The notes under the pieces were generated by a model. The model was not told the DNA's origin. It did not search any database and saw nothing but the letters and a program-made list of their open reading frames with translations. Of a DNA stretch of 64,000 nucleotides, positions 47,013 to 57,131 are shown in pieces. The stretch covers positions 124,001 to 188,000 of the forward strand of contig NZ_POYJ01000013.1 in the NCBI RefSeq assembly GCF_002895435.1. Direction: 5' to 3'. Positions within the stretch are counted from its first letter, which is position 1, and each line of letters begins with the position of its first letter. The stretch is from Aquimarina sediminis (GTDB lineage Bacteria; Bacteroidota; Bacteroidia; Flavobacteriales; Flavobacteriaceae). Made by a program: the position numbers and the translations under genes.

Positions 47013-50000
47013 TTGAGAAAGACTGGATACAAAAAGAATATTATTAAGAAAACACCTATCTACACTGTTTTATTATTGTTGTTTTTAAATCTAAGCTTTT
47101 ATGTCGCTAGCTCTCAAGAAAAAAGCGAGTATATAGATAGTACTCCTCAAGAAATATGGAATTCTGGGCTTCCTTATATCGAAAATTACACTTCTGGAGA
47201 TTATAAAAGTAGCCCTCAAAATTGGGCATTTACAGAAAGAAACGATGGATTCTTGTATATAGGTAATACCAAAGGAATTATTCAATATGATGGGAATTCG
47301 TGGAATACAATAGAACTTAAGAACAAAAGCATAGTTAGATCTCTTGCTGCAACAGATAAAGGAGAAATCTTTGTAGGGGGAGTAGGTGAATTAGGTTATC
47401 TCGCACCAGATAAAGTGGGTCAAATGAATTTTTATTCATTAAAATCTTTTTTGAATATTGGCAATCAGGATTTTGGTGATATATGGGCGACGGTTACCTT
47501 AGGGGAACTTGCTTTTTTTTCCTGCAGTAAATATCTTTTTAGGTGGAATGGAAAAAAGTTTGATGTTTGGAAGCCAAAAGAAAACTTTGGAAATATTTTT
47601 GAAGTTAATTCTACATTGTATATCGAAAGTAAGGGAGTAGGGTTACATAAAATAGAAAAAGATTCTATACGCTTGGTGCCTGGAGGAGAATTTCTAAAGG
47701 GTGCAAAAGGTAAAATTGATGTGATGCTTCCTTACCAAAATGATAAAATTTTAATTGCTCATTCCTATTTGGGGCTTCTACTATATGATGGTGAACATAT
47801 AACTTCAATTAGCCATAGAAACAACAATTTGTTTCAGAAAAATCGAATTTATAAAGGAGTAATTTTATCCAATGGGGATTATGCAATGGCAACATTAACC
47901 TCGGGGGTATATGTTATTGATGGTAAAACGGGAAAAGTAAAAAAGAGATTTGGAAAAAAACATGGATTAATTAGTGATGTATTATATAGCGTCTATGAAG
48001 ATCATAGTGGGAATATATGGGTGGGTAGTGATAATGGGATATCTATGATAGATTGGACATCTCCTTTTAGAATATTTAATGAATTAGGAGGATTAAAAGA
48101 GAGAATACGGTCGCTAAAATATCATAATAACAGATTTTTGGTGGGCAGTAAAGGAATGTATCAATTGGTAAAGAGTGATTCATATATCGAAAGTAATGAG
48201 CTTACTTTTAGAAAAATAGAAGGGATCGAAACTAATATTAGATATATCGTTCCTGTGAACAATGATATACTTGCTTTAGATTCTGAGTATATATATAAAA
48301 TTGATGGTTCGGGCAAGGCACAACTTATTAAAAAACAAGACTGGACTTTAACTTCGGTTGTAAAATCTACTGTCGACAGTACCAAAATTTATGTAGGTAC
48401 AATAGATGGTAAACTATTAGAGTGTAGATTATCAGAAAATCAATGGCATGTAAATCCTCTTCTGCAAATAGATGCTGGAATACATGGTATTGTTGAAGAA
48501 CCAAAAGGGAACCTTTGGCTTGAAACTTATTATAAAGGCTTGTATTATGCCCAAAAACAATCTGGGAAACAAGATAAGCATATTAAGTTCGAGCTTAAAA
48601 AATATGATACCTTATTAGGGCTTCCTTCAATGACCTATAATTTCCCTTATCAATTTGAAGATAAAGTATATGTTACAACTCAGGATGGTATGTATTGTTT
48701 TAATCAGGCAGACCAAAACTTTGTAAAAGATACAGTATTGATGAAACAATATGATAAGACTGTAGATGCATTTGGTTTTATGGGACTTGATAAGGATGGG
48801 AATATATGGCAAACCGTTAAATCCGGTTTCGAAAACAAAATCTATAAACTTTCTGAAAATAAATTATCTGAACTACAAGAATATAATGTCTTCAATGATT
48901 TTGAAACATATAGTATAGAATTTATGGATGATATTATTCTCTTTATAGGACCTAAGGGGATTTTGGGATATAATAAAAATAGTAAAAGGATCCCTAATAA
49001 GAATCTTACGACCAAATTAAGAAAGGTATGGGTTAATAACGATTCTTTGGTTTACGCAGGTGTAAATGCCCCAAAAAGTAAGAATGATAGTTTTGAAATT
49101 CCTTTTGTAAATAACAGCTTGAAGTTTGAGTACACTTTACCTTTTTTTAGTAAACCAAAAAATAATGTATATCAGTATTTGTTGGAAGGTTTTGATAAGG
49201 ATTGGTCGACTTGGTCTGCTGAAACAAAAAAAGACTACACTAACCTACCAGCAGGAGGTTATACTTTTAAAGTACGTTCTAAAAATATATTTAATCAAAT
49301 CGCTGAAGAAGATAGTTTTACATTTGTCATTATACCACCATGGTATCAAAGTTGGTTGGCATATTTGTTTTATAGTTTTGGAGCTATTGCTATTTTGATT
49401 TTATTTTCTAAATGGAGATCCCGAGAATTAAAGAAGAAAAATATAGTTTTAGAAGAAGTTATTAAAGAACGTACTCTCGAAATAAGCTATAAAAATGAAT
49501 TACTTGGTCAACAAACCGAGAAACTTATAGAGATGGGTAATGCCAAAACTAAGTTATACTCCAACATTACACATGAGTTTAGAACACCCCTTACCGTAAT
49601 TCTTGGTATGACAGATTCACTTCGGTTAAGTGTAGAGAATCAAAGTTTTGATGGTGCCGAAAAATCTTTAGAAATGATTCATCGTAATGGTGAGAACTTG
49701 CTCCATTTGGTGAATGAAATGTTAGATCTAGCTAAGTCTGAAAGTGGAAATATGGAGTTAAAACTTATTCATACAGACGTAGTTCCCTTAGTAAAATATC
49801 TTAGTGAAAGTTTTCATTCTCTTGCAGAAGAAAACCAAATAAACTTAATAGTCTACTCAGAAATAGACGAATTAGTAATGGATCTTGATCTTACAAAATT
49901 AACATCAATCCTATCCAATATTTTATCCAATGCAATAAAATTTACTCCTCCTCTAGGTAACGTAATTGTACATGTTAATACTGTTGTTCAAGAAAAGGAA

Positions 50001-51083
50001 GAATGTTTATTAATTAAAGTTAAGGATGATGGGAAGGGTATTGCTGAAAAAGAACTGCCTAATGTTTTTAATAGGTTTTATCAAACAGAAGAGTCTTCTA
50101 TACAAAATGGAGGAACAGGTATTGGTCTAGCATTAACAAAAGAACTTGTTGAACTAATGAATGGTACTATAAGTGTTAAAAGTAAACTGGAAACGGGAAG
50201 TGAGTTCAGTATTATGATCCCTGTAACTAGAAAAGCTCCAATTAAAAAAGACATTTCAACGCCCGTTAGATCACATGTTTCGGATGCAGATTCTATACCA
50301 AAAGAAGTAGATCAAATACAAATTAATGACCCAGAACTACCATTGGTTCTTATTATAGAAGATAATTTGGATGTTGCACATTATTTAAAAATATGCCTTA
50401 AAGAAACATATACTACCATACATGCCGTAAATGGTATTCAGGGAATAGAATTTGCATTAGAAAGAGTCCCCGACATTATTATTTGCGATGTGATGATGCC
50501 TGGTAAAAATGGTTTTGAAGTATGCGCAACCTTGAAATCTGATGAGCGTACAGATCATATTCCTATTATAATGCTAACGGCCAAAGTAACTCAGGAAGAT
50601 AGAATTAGAGGGTTGTCTCATGGAGCCGATGCTTATTTGCCAAAACCTTTTAATAAAAAGGAGTTATTTATACGATTGAATCAACTCGTTTTAGTACGAA
50701 AAAAATTAATAGAAAAAATCCAAAATAATGGATTTTACCAATTTTTGAATAAAAGTTCAGAGAAACCAGAAGCAAAGTTTCTTGAGAAGATAATTAAAAT
50801 AATTCATGAAGAAATGGATAATTCTAATTTTGGTCCTAGTGAGCTTGCAAAAAATGTACATTTAAGCGAATCTCAGGTTTATCGAAAATTGAAAGCCATT
50901 ACAGATAAATCTACAGCAGTTTTTATAAGGTCAATACGCCTTCAAAAAGCTAAAGAATTAATCATAACTACAGATAAAACAATATCTGAAATTGCATACG
51001 ATGTAGGGTTTAATGATCCCTCTTGGTTTAGTCGTGCATTTAAAGAAGAATTTGGGGCTTCTCCTAGCGATCTTGATAAATAG
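47013..51083 (+). CDS. full hybrid two-component system protein (HTCS) with non-ATG start
   Basis: 1356 residues. The frame opens after a TAA at 46995 and has no ATG before about residue 130, yet a signal peptide (KKTPIYTVLLLLFLNLSFYV, then ASSQ) lies directly after TTG 47013, so TTG is the likely start. Order: Reg_prop propeller blades (NIWVGSDNGISMIDW and others, to about 690), Y_Y_Y (about 700-770; YQYLLEGFDKDWSTW), membrane helix (about 775-800), HisKA with His854 in ITHEFRTPLTV, HATPase_c (NAIKFT, DDGKGI, GGTGIGLALTKEL), receiver with Asp1159 in IICDVMMPG and YLPKPFN, and an AraC domain ending GASPSDLDK. HTCS proteins usually sense a periplasmic glycan fragment and switch on adjacent genes; the two leucine-rich-repeat lipoprotein genes just downstream are the obvious candidates. 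Confidence 0.9.
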   Translation: MRKTGYKKNIIKKTPIYTVLLLLFLNLSFYVASSQEKSEYIDSTPQEIWNSGLPYIENYTSGDYKSSPQNWAFTERNDGFLYIGNTKGIIQYDGNSWNTIELKNKSIVRSLAATDKGEIFVGGVGELGYLAPDKVGQMNFYSLKSFLNIGNQDFGDIWATVTLGELAFFSCSKYLFRWNGKKFDVWKPKENFGNIFEVNSTLYIESKGVGLHKIEKDSIRLVPGGEFLKGAKGKIDVMLPYQNDKILIAHSYLGLLLYDGEHITSISHRNNNLFQKNRIYKGVILSNGDYAMATLTSGVYVIDGKTGKVKKRFGKKHGLISDVLYSVYEDHSGNIWVGSDNGISMIDWTSPFRIFNELGGLKERIRSLKYHNNRFLVGSKGMYQLVKSDSYIESNELTFRKIEGIETNIRYIVPVNNDILALDSEYIYKIDGSGKAQLIKKQDWTLTSVVKSTVDSTKIYVGTIDGKLLECRLSENQWHVNPLLQIDAGIHGIVEEPKGNLWLETYYKGLYYAQKQSGKQDKHIKFELKKYDTLLGLPSMTYNFPYQFEDKVYVTTQDGMYCFNQADQNFVKDTVLMKQYDKTVDAFGFMGLDKDGNIWQTVKSGFENKIYKLSENKLSELQEYNVFNDFETYSIEFMDDIILFIGPKGILGYNKNSKRIPNKNLTTKLRKVWVNNDSLVYAGVNAPKSKNDSFEIPFVNNSLKFEYTLPFFSKPKNNVYQYLLEGFDKDWSTWSAETKKDYTNLPAGGYTFKVRSKNIFNQIAEEDSFTFVIIPPWYQSWLAYLFYSFGAIAILILFSKWRSRELKKKNIVLEEVIKERTLEISYKNELLGQQTEKLIEMGNAKTKLYSNITHEFRTPLTVILGMTDSLRLSVENQSFDGAEKSLEMIHRNGENLLHLVNEMLDLAKSESGNMELKLIHTDVVPLVKYLSESFHSLAEENQINLIVYSEIDELVMDLDLTKLTSILSNILSNAIKFTPPLGNVIVHVNTVVQEKEECLLIKVKDDGKGIAEKELPNVFNRFYQTEESSIQNGGTGIGLALTKELVELMNGTISVKSKLETGSEFSIMIPVTRKAPIKKDISTPVRSHVSDADSIPKEVDQIQINDPELPLVLIIEDNLDVAHYLKICLKETYTTIHAVNGIQGIEFALERVPDIIICDVMMPGKNGFEVCATLKSDERTDHIPIIMLTAKVTQEDRIRGLSHGADAYLPKPFNKKELFIRLNQLVLVRKKLIEKIQNNGFYQFLNKSSEKPEAKFLEKIIKIIHEEMDNSNFGPSELAKNVHLSESQVYRKLKAITDKSTAVFIRSIRLQKAKELIITTDKTISEIAYDVGFNDPSWFSRAFKEEFGASPSDLDK

Positions 51084-51209
51084 CTTATTTTCAAATACTT
51101 AATTGTTGTTTTTTTAGTGATATGCATAAATACTCCAAAGAAATGAAAAAATAGTGCAAGCCTTTTTCATAGATAAAATAGTCCTTTGACTCTATAATTA
51201 AATAGTGTC

Positions 51210-52841
51210 ATGAAAACTACCAATGTATCTAAGAATAACGTTTTTAAAATAAGTTCAATTATTCTTTTATTAGCCATCTTTTTTAGTACTGGCTGTAGAA
51301 AGGATGATGATAATACTCCAGAGGTTAAAAGTTCTGAAAAGGAACTAATAAGTTTTAAGTTTTTGTCTGCTAATAATTCGGTGTTGTCTACAAATGTAAT
51401 AGCAAGTATAGACAACACAGCCAAAACCGTTATTGCAACATTACCAATTGATACTCCTTTGGCTGCATTGACACCAACGATTGAAGTATCTACAAAGGCT
51501 AGTTTTAATCCAGTAGGAGAGCAAGATTTTACCAACTCTCTAACGTTTACTATTGTTGCAGAGGATAGATCAACAAGTAATTATTCGGTAACTATCACTC
51601 GTGAGTTGAGTGAAAAAGGAATCCTACAGCTTATTGTAGAAGCTAATCCTGATAACACTTTGGGTTGGGATCTACAAAACACTACCGATTTAAATAATTT
51701 AAATGGGGTAACTCTGAATGCTCAAGGTAACATTAGTGAATTAGACCTACCTAATAAAAATCTTGATGAATTACCTCTAGAAATTGGGCAATTAACGAGT
51801 TTAGAAGTTTTGCTATTAGGGGAGAACAATCTTAGTGTGCTGCCAAAAGAAATTGGTTTATTATCAAGTTTGAAAGTATTGAGCTTATCAGTAAATCAAT
51901 TTACCTCTTTACCCGATGAAATATCGCAGTTAACGGATTTAGAAGAACTATATTTAAATAGTAACCAATTTAGAGCACTACCATCAGAAATAGGAGCATT
52001 GACTAAGCTCATAATTCTCTCAATTAATAGTAACCAACTTAGTTCAATACCAAAAGAAATTGGAGGGTTAAGTAGTCTAATTGATTTGAATTTAAATATA
52101 AACCAACTTGAAAGTATTCCTTCAGAAATTGGTCAATTGAATAATCTAGAGCGCTTGATTTTAAAGAATAATCTACTAACGACCTTACCCCAAGAGATAG
52201 GTCTATTAACGAATTTAAGTGTTCTTAATTTAGGTGATAATCAACTGAATTCTATTCCAGCTGAATTAGGATTTCTTGTCAACCTAAACTTCTTAGACAT
52301 TACAAACAACAATTTAACAGCCGTTCCTCGGTGTCTTCGATTTTTGGAGTTATTCACGGTACCAAGCATGGATTTCTTACATGATCTTATTACGTTTCAA
52401 TCTACTTCTCAAAAAGATGCACTTATTAGCATCTATAGTGCCAATCCTGATAATACTTTAGAGTGGGGAGTCGATAATTTTCCTGATGTTGATTTTGATG
52501 CAAATGATAACCCAACAGGTTTGCGTATAAGTAACAAAAACCTTACTCGATTGCCAGATTTTATAGGAGTACTCACTTCATTGGATATCATCCTCGCAAA
52601 TAATAATAACATAGAAGATATTCCAACATCTTTGGGAGATGTAAATGCGTTAGTAGTTCTAGAATTTGGGAATAATAAATTAGTGACAGTACCATCAGAG
52701 CTAGGTCAATTAAGCAATTTGCAGCTATTAAATTTAACCAATAATCCGTTAATAAACATACCTACACAAGTCTGTGATCTGCAAACGTCAAATGGAGGCA
52801 TACTTACAATAATCTCTGATGCAGGAGAGGGATGTAACTAA
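51210..52841 (+). CDS. surface-type lipoprotein with DUF5018-like domain and leucine-rich repeats
   Basis: 543 residues. The type II signal ends STGC with Cys29, followed by RKDDDN. That resembles the lipoprotein export signal (such as QKDDE in Capnocytophaga) that sends lipoproteins to the outer face of the outer membrane. A beta-sandwich resembling DUF5018 (about 45-135; ELISFKFLSANNSVL, FTIVAEDRSTSNYSVTI) is followed by bacterial leucine-rich repeats of about 23 residues (LPLEIGQLTSLEVLLLGEN, LPKEIGLLSSLKVLSLS) over about 165-390. A linker repeats the motif ANPDNTLEWGVDNFPDV, then come two or three more repeats and a C-terminal SNGGILTIISDAGEGCN. It starts 126 bp after the HTCS gene and is paralogous to the next gene. 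A surface binding protein is inferred. Confidence 0.85.
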   Translation: MKTTNVSKNNVFKISSIILLLAIFFSTGCRKDDDNTPEVKSSEKELISFKFLSANNSVLSTNVIASIDNTAKTVIATLPIDTPLAALTPTIEVSTKASFNPVGEQDFTNSLTFTIVAEDRSTSNYSVTITRELSEKGILQLIVEANPDNTLGWDLQNTTDLNNLNGVTLNAQGNISELDLPNKNLDELPLEIGQLTSLEVLLLGENNLSVLPKEIGLLSSLKVLSLSVNQFTSLPDEISQLTDLEELYLNSNQFRALPSEIGALTKLIILSINSNQLSSIPKEIGGLSSLIDLNLNINQLESIPSEIGQLNNLERLILKNNLLTTLPQEIGLLTNLSVLNLGDNQLNSIPAELGFLVNLNFLDITNNNLTAVPRCLRFLELFTVPSMDFLHDLITFQSTSQKDALISIYSANPDNTLEWGVDNFPDVDFDANDNPTGLRISNKNLTRLPDFIGVLTSLDIILANNNNIEDIPTSLGDVNALVVLEFGNNKLVTVPSELGQLSNLQLLNLTNNPLINIPTQVCDLQTSNGGILTIISDAGEGCN

Positions 52842-52880
52842 TAAAACAGTAGTCATTCATTCTTTTAATATATAAAAATC

Positions 52881-54587
52881 ATGAAAATATATATCCATAA
52901 TAATCTGTATATAGTCATTTACCTCTTAATGACTTTTTGTATCATAAGTTGTAGTAAAGATGACGAGCCAGTACCTGCCGAAATTTTAAAAAGCAATGCC
53001 AAACAAATTACAAGTTTTGTGTTTCTGCTTACTGATAACCCTATCAATGTAAATGTAGTAGCTACTATAGATGAAGAAAACAAAACCATAGTAGCGACTA
53101 TGCCTGTAGGGACAGATGTTACCGGATTATTACCAGAAATTAAAACATCTACTTTGGCTACAGTAAATCCTGATACAGCAAAGGATTTTACAAATCCTGT
53201 AGAATATATAGTAACTGCCGAAGATGGTAGTGAAGCAATATATACAGTAACTATAAATGTATTATTAAGTCAGCGGCAAGTTTTACAAGCTATTTTGGAT
53301 GCCAATCCCGCAAGTTCCTTAGATTGGGATCTCCAGACTACAACTGATTTGGGTGATCTGAATGGCGTTGTTACAAATACCGAAAGCGAAATTATCGAAT
53401 TATCAATAAATTCTAGCAATATCTCGGAACTCCCACCTGAAATAGGATTCTTGAAAAAGTTGAATTTTTTGGATGTATCTAGTAATACTATTACTGTTTT
53501 ACCTAATGAAATGACACTTCTGAGTAATTTATCCGAGTTAAGGTTAAGGAGGAACCATATTGAAGCACTTCCTTTGGAAATAGGGAAACTTGCCAAGTTA
53601 GAGAAACTAAATATTTCACAAAATAAATTGACACTCTTATCACCAGAAATAGGAAAATTAAACAAGTTAACCATGTTAAATGCAGGTAATAATTCACTTA
53701 CCATTTTGCCTAATGAAATAGGTCAACTAATTAATTTGGAGGAACTTTATTTAGAAGATAATATACTTACTTCATTCCCTGAGGAATTTGGGCAACTTAC
53801 CAATATATCAAAACTAAGAATAGGCGGAGATACCTTTTCTGCTTTTCCTCTAGAAATATTGCAATTGACAAAATTAGAAGAGTTGGGTATATATGCTACT
53901 CGAATTAACGCTCTTCCACCAGAAATAGGTACGCTAAGCAATTTAACTAGTTTAGAATTAATAGGTAATGAACAATTAACGGCGATCCCCCCAGAAATTG
54001 GATTTCTTTCTAGTTTAAAAAAACTATCATATTATGATTTATTTGAAATCTCCACGTTACCACAATCTGTATGTAATCTTATTACCTATAATGGCTTAGG
54101 AATTTTTTACTCCCCTATTCCAGGATCTGAATATCATTATTGTGAAACTGTTTCCCCAAAAGATGTCCTTATTAGTATATATACTGCCAATCCAGGTAAT
54201 ACCTTGGAATGGAGTGTAGATAATTATCCAGAGGTCACTTTTCATACAAATGGTAATCCAAAAACTATAACCATGAATAACAAAAGTATCACTCGAATCC
54301 CCGATAATATTGATCAACTCACAGGATTAGAAAGCTTAAATGTAAACAGCAATAATCTAGAGGTCATTCCCTCATCCATAGGTAATATGAATACTTTAGG
54401 GGCTTTAACATTGGCCAATAATCAATTAAGTACTGTGCCATCTGAGTTGGGGCAGTTAACAGGTTTGGCGCTATTAAGTTTAACAAATAATCCGATATCC
54501 AGTATCCCTGCAGAAGTCTGTGATTTGCAAACATCAAACGGAGGAATACTTACAATCCTAACGGATTCTGGAGAAGGATGTAACTAG
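52881..54587 (+). CDS. paralogous DUF5018-like/leucine-rich-repeat surface lipoprotein
   Basis: 568 residues, same domain order as its upstream neighbour and 39 bp after it. Lipobox IISC gives Cys24, with the export-signal-like SKDDEP after it. A DUF5018-like sandwich spans about 38-130 (KQITSFVFLLTDNPINV, EYIVTAEDGSEAIYTVTI). Leucine-rich repeats span about 165-410 (LPPEIGFLKKLNFLDVSSN, LPNEIGQLINLEELYLEDN), then the shared block IYTANPGNTLEWSVDNYPEV, a short second repeat group and the near-identical tail SNGGILTILTDSGEGCN. The repeats have diverged more than the tail and the ANP.NTLEW blocks, as expected when a duplicated binding surface is under diversifying change. Likely cotranscribed with its twin. 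Confidence 0.85.
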   Translation: MKIYIHNNLYIVIYLLMTFCIISCSKDDEPVPAEILKSNAKQITSFVFLLTDNPINVNVVATIDEENKTIVATMPVGTDVTGLLPEIKTSTLATVNPDTAKDFTNPVEYIVTAEDGSEAIYTVTINVLLSQRQVLQAILDANPASSLDWDLQTTTDLGDLNGVVTNTESEIIELSINSSNISELPPEIGFLKKLNFLDVSSNTITVLPNEMTLLSNLSELRLRRNHIEALPLEIGKLAKLEKLNISQNKLTLLSPEIGKLNKLTMLNAGNNSLTILPNEIGQLINLEELYLEDNILTSFPEEFGQLTNISKLRIGGDTFSAFPLEILQLTKLEELGIYATRINALPPEIGTLSNLTSLELIGNEQLTAIPPEIGFLSSLKKLSYYDLFEISTLPQSVCNLITYNGLGIFYSPIPGSEYHYCETVSPKDVLISIYTANPGNTLEWSVDNYPEVTFHTNGNPKTITMNNKSITRIPDNIDQLTGLESLNVNSNNLEVIPSSIGNMNTLGALTLANNQLSTVPSELGQLTGLALLSLTNNPISSIPAEVCDLQTSNGGILTILTDSGEGCN

Positions 54588-54742
54588 CGTTTTGGTTTGT
54601 TAATGCAGCCGATAATAAAATAAGTAATACAAACTATTATCTCGATATTAGGTTAAATATGTTATATAATCAGAAGGGAATAAGATAATTAGATTTAGAT
54701 AAATATTCCTCAATATAGAACAAGGATATCCATGTTGAATTC

Positions 54743-55588
54743 ATGGACTCACTAAAATTAATTTTTATGGATACACTCAATCAAATAGTAAGCATTAACC
54801 CAAATTATATCGTTATTGGATTACTAGTAATTTTCTTTTCACTAGAACAGCTAATGAAAAACCCATTTCGGTTTAAAAACCGATTAGAACACCTTTTTCA
54901 GAACATATTGTTTCAGATAACCCTTGTGATCCTGAATATATTCTTCGTTACTTTTCAGGTTTATTGTATAGAGTGGGTAAACAACAATGAGATAGGTATT
55001 TTATATTTTATTGAATTACCTTTTTGGAGCAAACTTTTTATTGCGGTAGCACTATATGACCTAACGGCGTACTGGATACATAGAGCAACACATCGTATCC
55101 CTCTTTTATGGAGATTTCATAGGGTACATCATAGTGATACATCTATGGATTCCTCGACCATATTTAGGTTTCATCCAATCGAGTTAATACTAGTCTTTGG
55201 GGTGGGAAATATACTTACAGCTATAATTTTTGGGACAGATGTACTTGCTATGGCAGTATATTATTTGATTCTCTACATATTTTTCTTTTTTGAACATTCA
55301 AATCTTAAATACCCAAGTTGGTTAAATACTACAATAGGATTAGTCTTTGTAACTCCAGATCAACATCGAGTTCACCATCAACAAGATCAATATTATACAG
55401 ACTCTAATTATGCAGATATTTTTATCATATGGGATCGGTTATTTAGAACTTTTAAAAAATTACCATTAGAAGGAATAAAATATGGATTGAAAGAATTTGA
55501 AGAAGACAGAAAACAACAGTTTTTGTTTCTAATAAAAAGCCCTTTTATAAAAATTAAAAGAAACATATCTGAACAAAAAAATAAATAG
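54743..55588 (+). CDS. sterol desaturase / fatty acid hydroxylase family membrane protein
   Basis: 281-residue integral membrane di-iron oxygenase. Four or more hydrophobic helices surround the three histidine motifs: HRATH, HRVHH in WRFHRVHHSDTSMD, and HRVHH in DQHRVHHQQ. These eight-histidine sets bind the di-iron centre that hydroxylates or desaturates lipid substrates such as fatty acids, sterol-like or carotenoid molecules. The family alone does not reveal the substrate. ATG 54743 is used as start; ATG 54767, after a similar MD[ST]L sequence, is equally possible. It is followed at 33 bp by a membrane methyltransferase gene, implying an operon that modifies lipids or small volatile substrates. 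Confidence 0.88.
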   Translation: MDSLKLIFMDTLNQIVSINPNYIVIGLLVIFFSLEQLMKNPFRFKNRLEHLFQNILFQITLVILNIFFVTFQVYCIEWVNNNEIGILYFIELPFWSKLFIAVALYDLTAYWIHRATHRIPLLWRFHRVHHSDTSMDSSTIFRFHPIELILVFGVGNILTAIIFGTDVLAMAVYYLILYIFFFFEHSNLKYPSWLNTTIGLVFVTPDQHRVHHQQDQYYTDSNYADIFIIWDRLFRTFKKLPLEGIKYGLKEFEEDRKQQFLFLIKSPFIKIKRNISEQKNK

Positions 55589-55621
55589 CGAAAACTTTAA
55601 TTAATCTTTAAAATCAATAAA

Positions 55622-56359
55622 ATGAAAAAAATACTTATCATCTTATATGGAGGTATATCCTATCTCGTTTTTTTAATTGCTTTTATATACGCAATTGGTT
55701 TTGTGGGCAATCGATTTGTCCCCAAATCAATTGATTCAGGTTTTGAAAGATCTCCAATAATATCTGTTCTCATAAACCTGGGATTGTTAAGTTTATTTGC
55801 TATTCAGCACAGTATAATGGCTCGCCCAGCTTTCAAAAAATGGTTTTCCAATTATATTAATCCAGCTATTGAACGAAGTACGTATGTTTTACTTTCGAGC
55901 CTTTTACTGTTGCTAATATATTGGAAATGGCAACCAATAATGACTGTTGTTTGGGAAACAGAAAATATAATATCCATAATGTTAACCGTTATTTTCTTTT
56001 TAGGTTGGTTAATTGTATTTCTTTCTACTTTTATGATCAATCATTTTGAACTTTTTGGGCTTACCCAGATTTATGAAAACTTTAAAGACAGAGAACTAAG
56101 CTATCCTAAATTTCAAGTAAACCTGTTTTATAAAATTGTTAGACATCCAATAATGCTTGGGTTTGTTATTGCTTTTTGGGCTACTCCAACAATGACTCTT
56201 GGTCATCTGTTATTTACTGTGGTTACAACATTTTATATTTTTGTCGCTGTAAAATTTTTGGAAGAAAAAGATTTAAAAGAAATAATAGGGAAAGATTATG
56301 AAGAGTATCAAAAAAAGGTTCCAATGATTATACCTTCTATAAAAAAGAGAAGAAGTTAA
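55622..56359 (+). CDS. MddA-like membrane S-methyltransferase (isoprenylcysteine methyltransferase superfamily)
   Basis: 245 residues, about six membrane helices. QHSIMARPAF followed by ERSTYVLLSSLLLLL and a W.P...VW pattern resembles methanethiol S-methyltransferase MddA, which makes dimethyl sulfide from methanethiol using S-adenosylmethionine. The C-terminal ICMT-like cofactor region is present: LFYKIVRHPIMLGFVIAFWA and FLEEKDLKEIIGKDYEEYQK. NnrU-type proteins share part of the fold but not this pattern. The function is inferred from recall of the family, so the methyl acceptor is uncertain. It lies 33 bp after the hydroxylase gene on the same strand. Confidence 0.7.
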   Translation: MKKILIILYGGISYLVFLIAFIYAIGFVGNRFVPKSIDSGFERSPIISVLINLGLLSLFAIQHSIMARPAFKKWFSNYINPAIERSTYVLLSSLLLLLIYWKWQPIMTVVWETENIISIMLTVIFFLGWLIVFLSTFMINHFELFGLTQIYENFKDRELSYPKFQVNLFYKIVRHPIMLGFVIAFWATPTMTLGHLLFTVVTTFYIFVAVKFLEEKDLKEIIGKDYEEYQKKVPMIIPSIKKRRS

Positions 56360-57131
56360 AACAGAAAACTAAGAATCTTTTTTTGGTTAGAGGTCGTCTA
56401 TTTAATAAATACTACCTTATTTAAGAGATAAAGTAATTCATGACCTTGTAAAGATAGACCCTTATAGACGATCTTTGTTTTTGAAAAAAAAAGAACACTT
56501 TATTCTATTACAGAAAGAATAAATACCTTGCACTTAACTATATATATGTATTCATTCTTGTAATATATAGAGTAGTTTTCTTTTCTTATATTGTAATTAG
56601 CCGTAATCTATATTTGCTAAAAAACTACTTCAATTAGGCTACAACCTGTCTCTACAATCGAATGTCAAATCTAGTTGTAAAATTTACTAGTGTTTCTACT
56701 CGCCGATTTTGTAGTGTTTTTACGTTTTAATTTACAGATAATCAACATATAAGAGAGAAATAGAGATGACGATTTTCTGTTTTATGGAATTGCCATAAAA
56801 ACAATGCGTTTTTAACACCTTAGTTTTCAATTGTTTATGTTTATTTTTATTCAACTGTTAAAAAAATTAACTATATGAAATAATTGTACTCATTAATAGG
56901 GTGGTTCGGGTCCTTTTATAATTCATACAAATAAGAATAATACTATATATTAAATGGTTGTTATTTGAATAATGCCCCTTTTTTCAATCTTTCCTCAGGT
57001 AAATAGAAAGTACTTGAAATTCTTAGATCACCCAAATAAAGCACATTAATAGTCAAAGTGGTTTGGTTTTAGCGATTTTACCCCATTCGTAATCCAGATA
57101 AGGTTACCAACTAATATAATCATGCTACACG
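56360..57131 (+). other. long intergenic region before the second giant surface gene
   Basis: 772 bp without a convincing ORF. GGTCGTCTA near 56391 and TAGACGATC near 56463 form a distant inverted repeat with one G-T pair, which is weak. No promoter-like TAnnTTTG was found near the downstream start. Confidence 0.35.

Noticed and set aside
54743..55588. Carotenoid biosynthesis locus (hydroxylase)
   Set aside because: The histidine motifs fit the broad hydroxylase superfamily, but no crt genes are nearby, so a carotenoid substrate cannot be supported.
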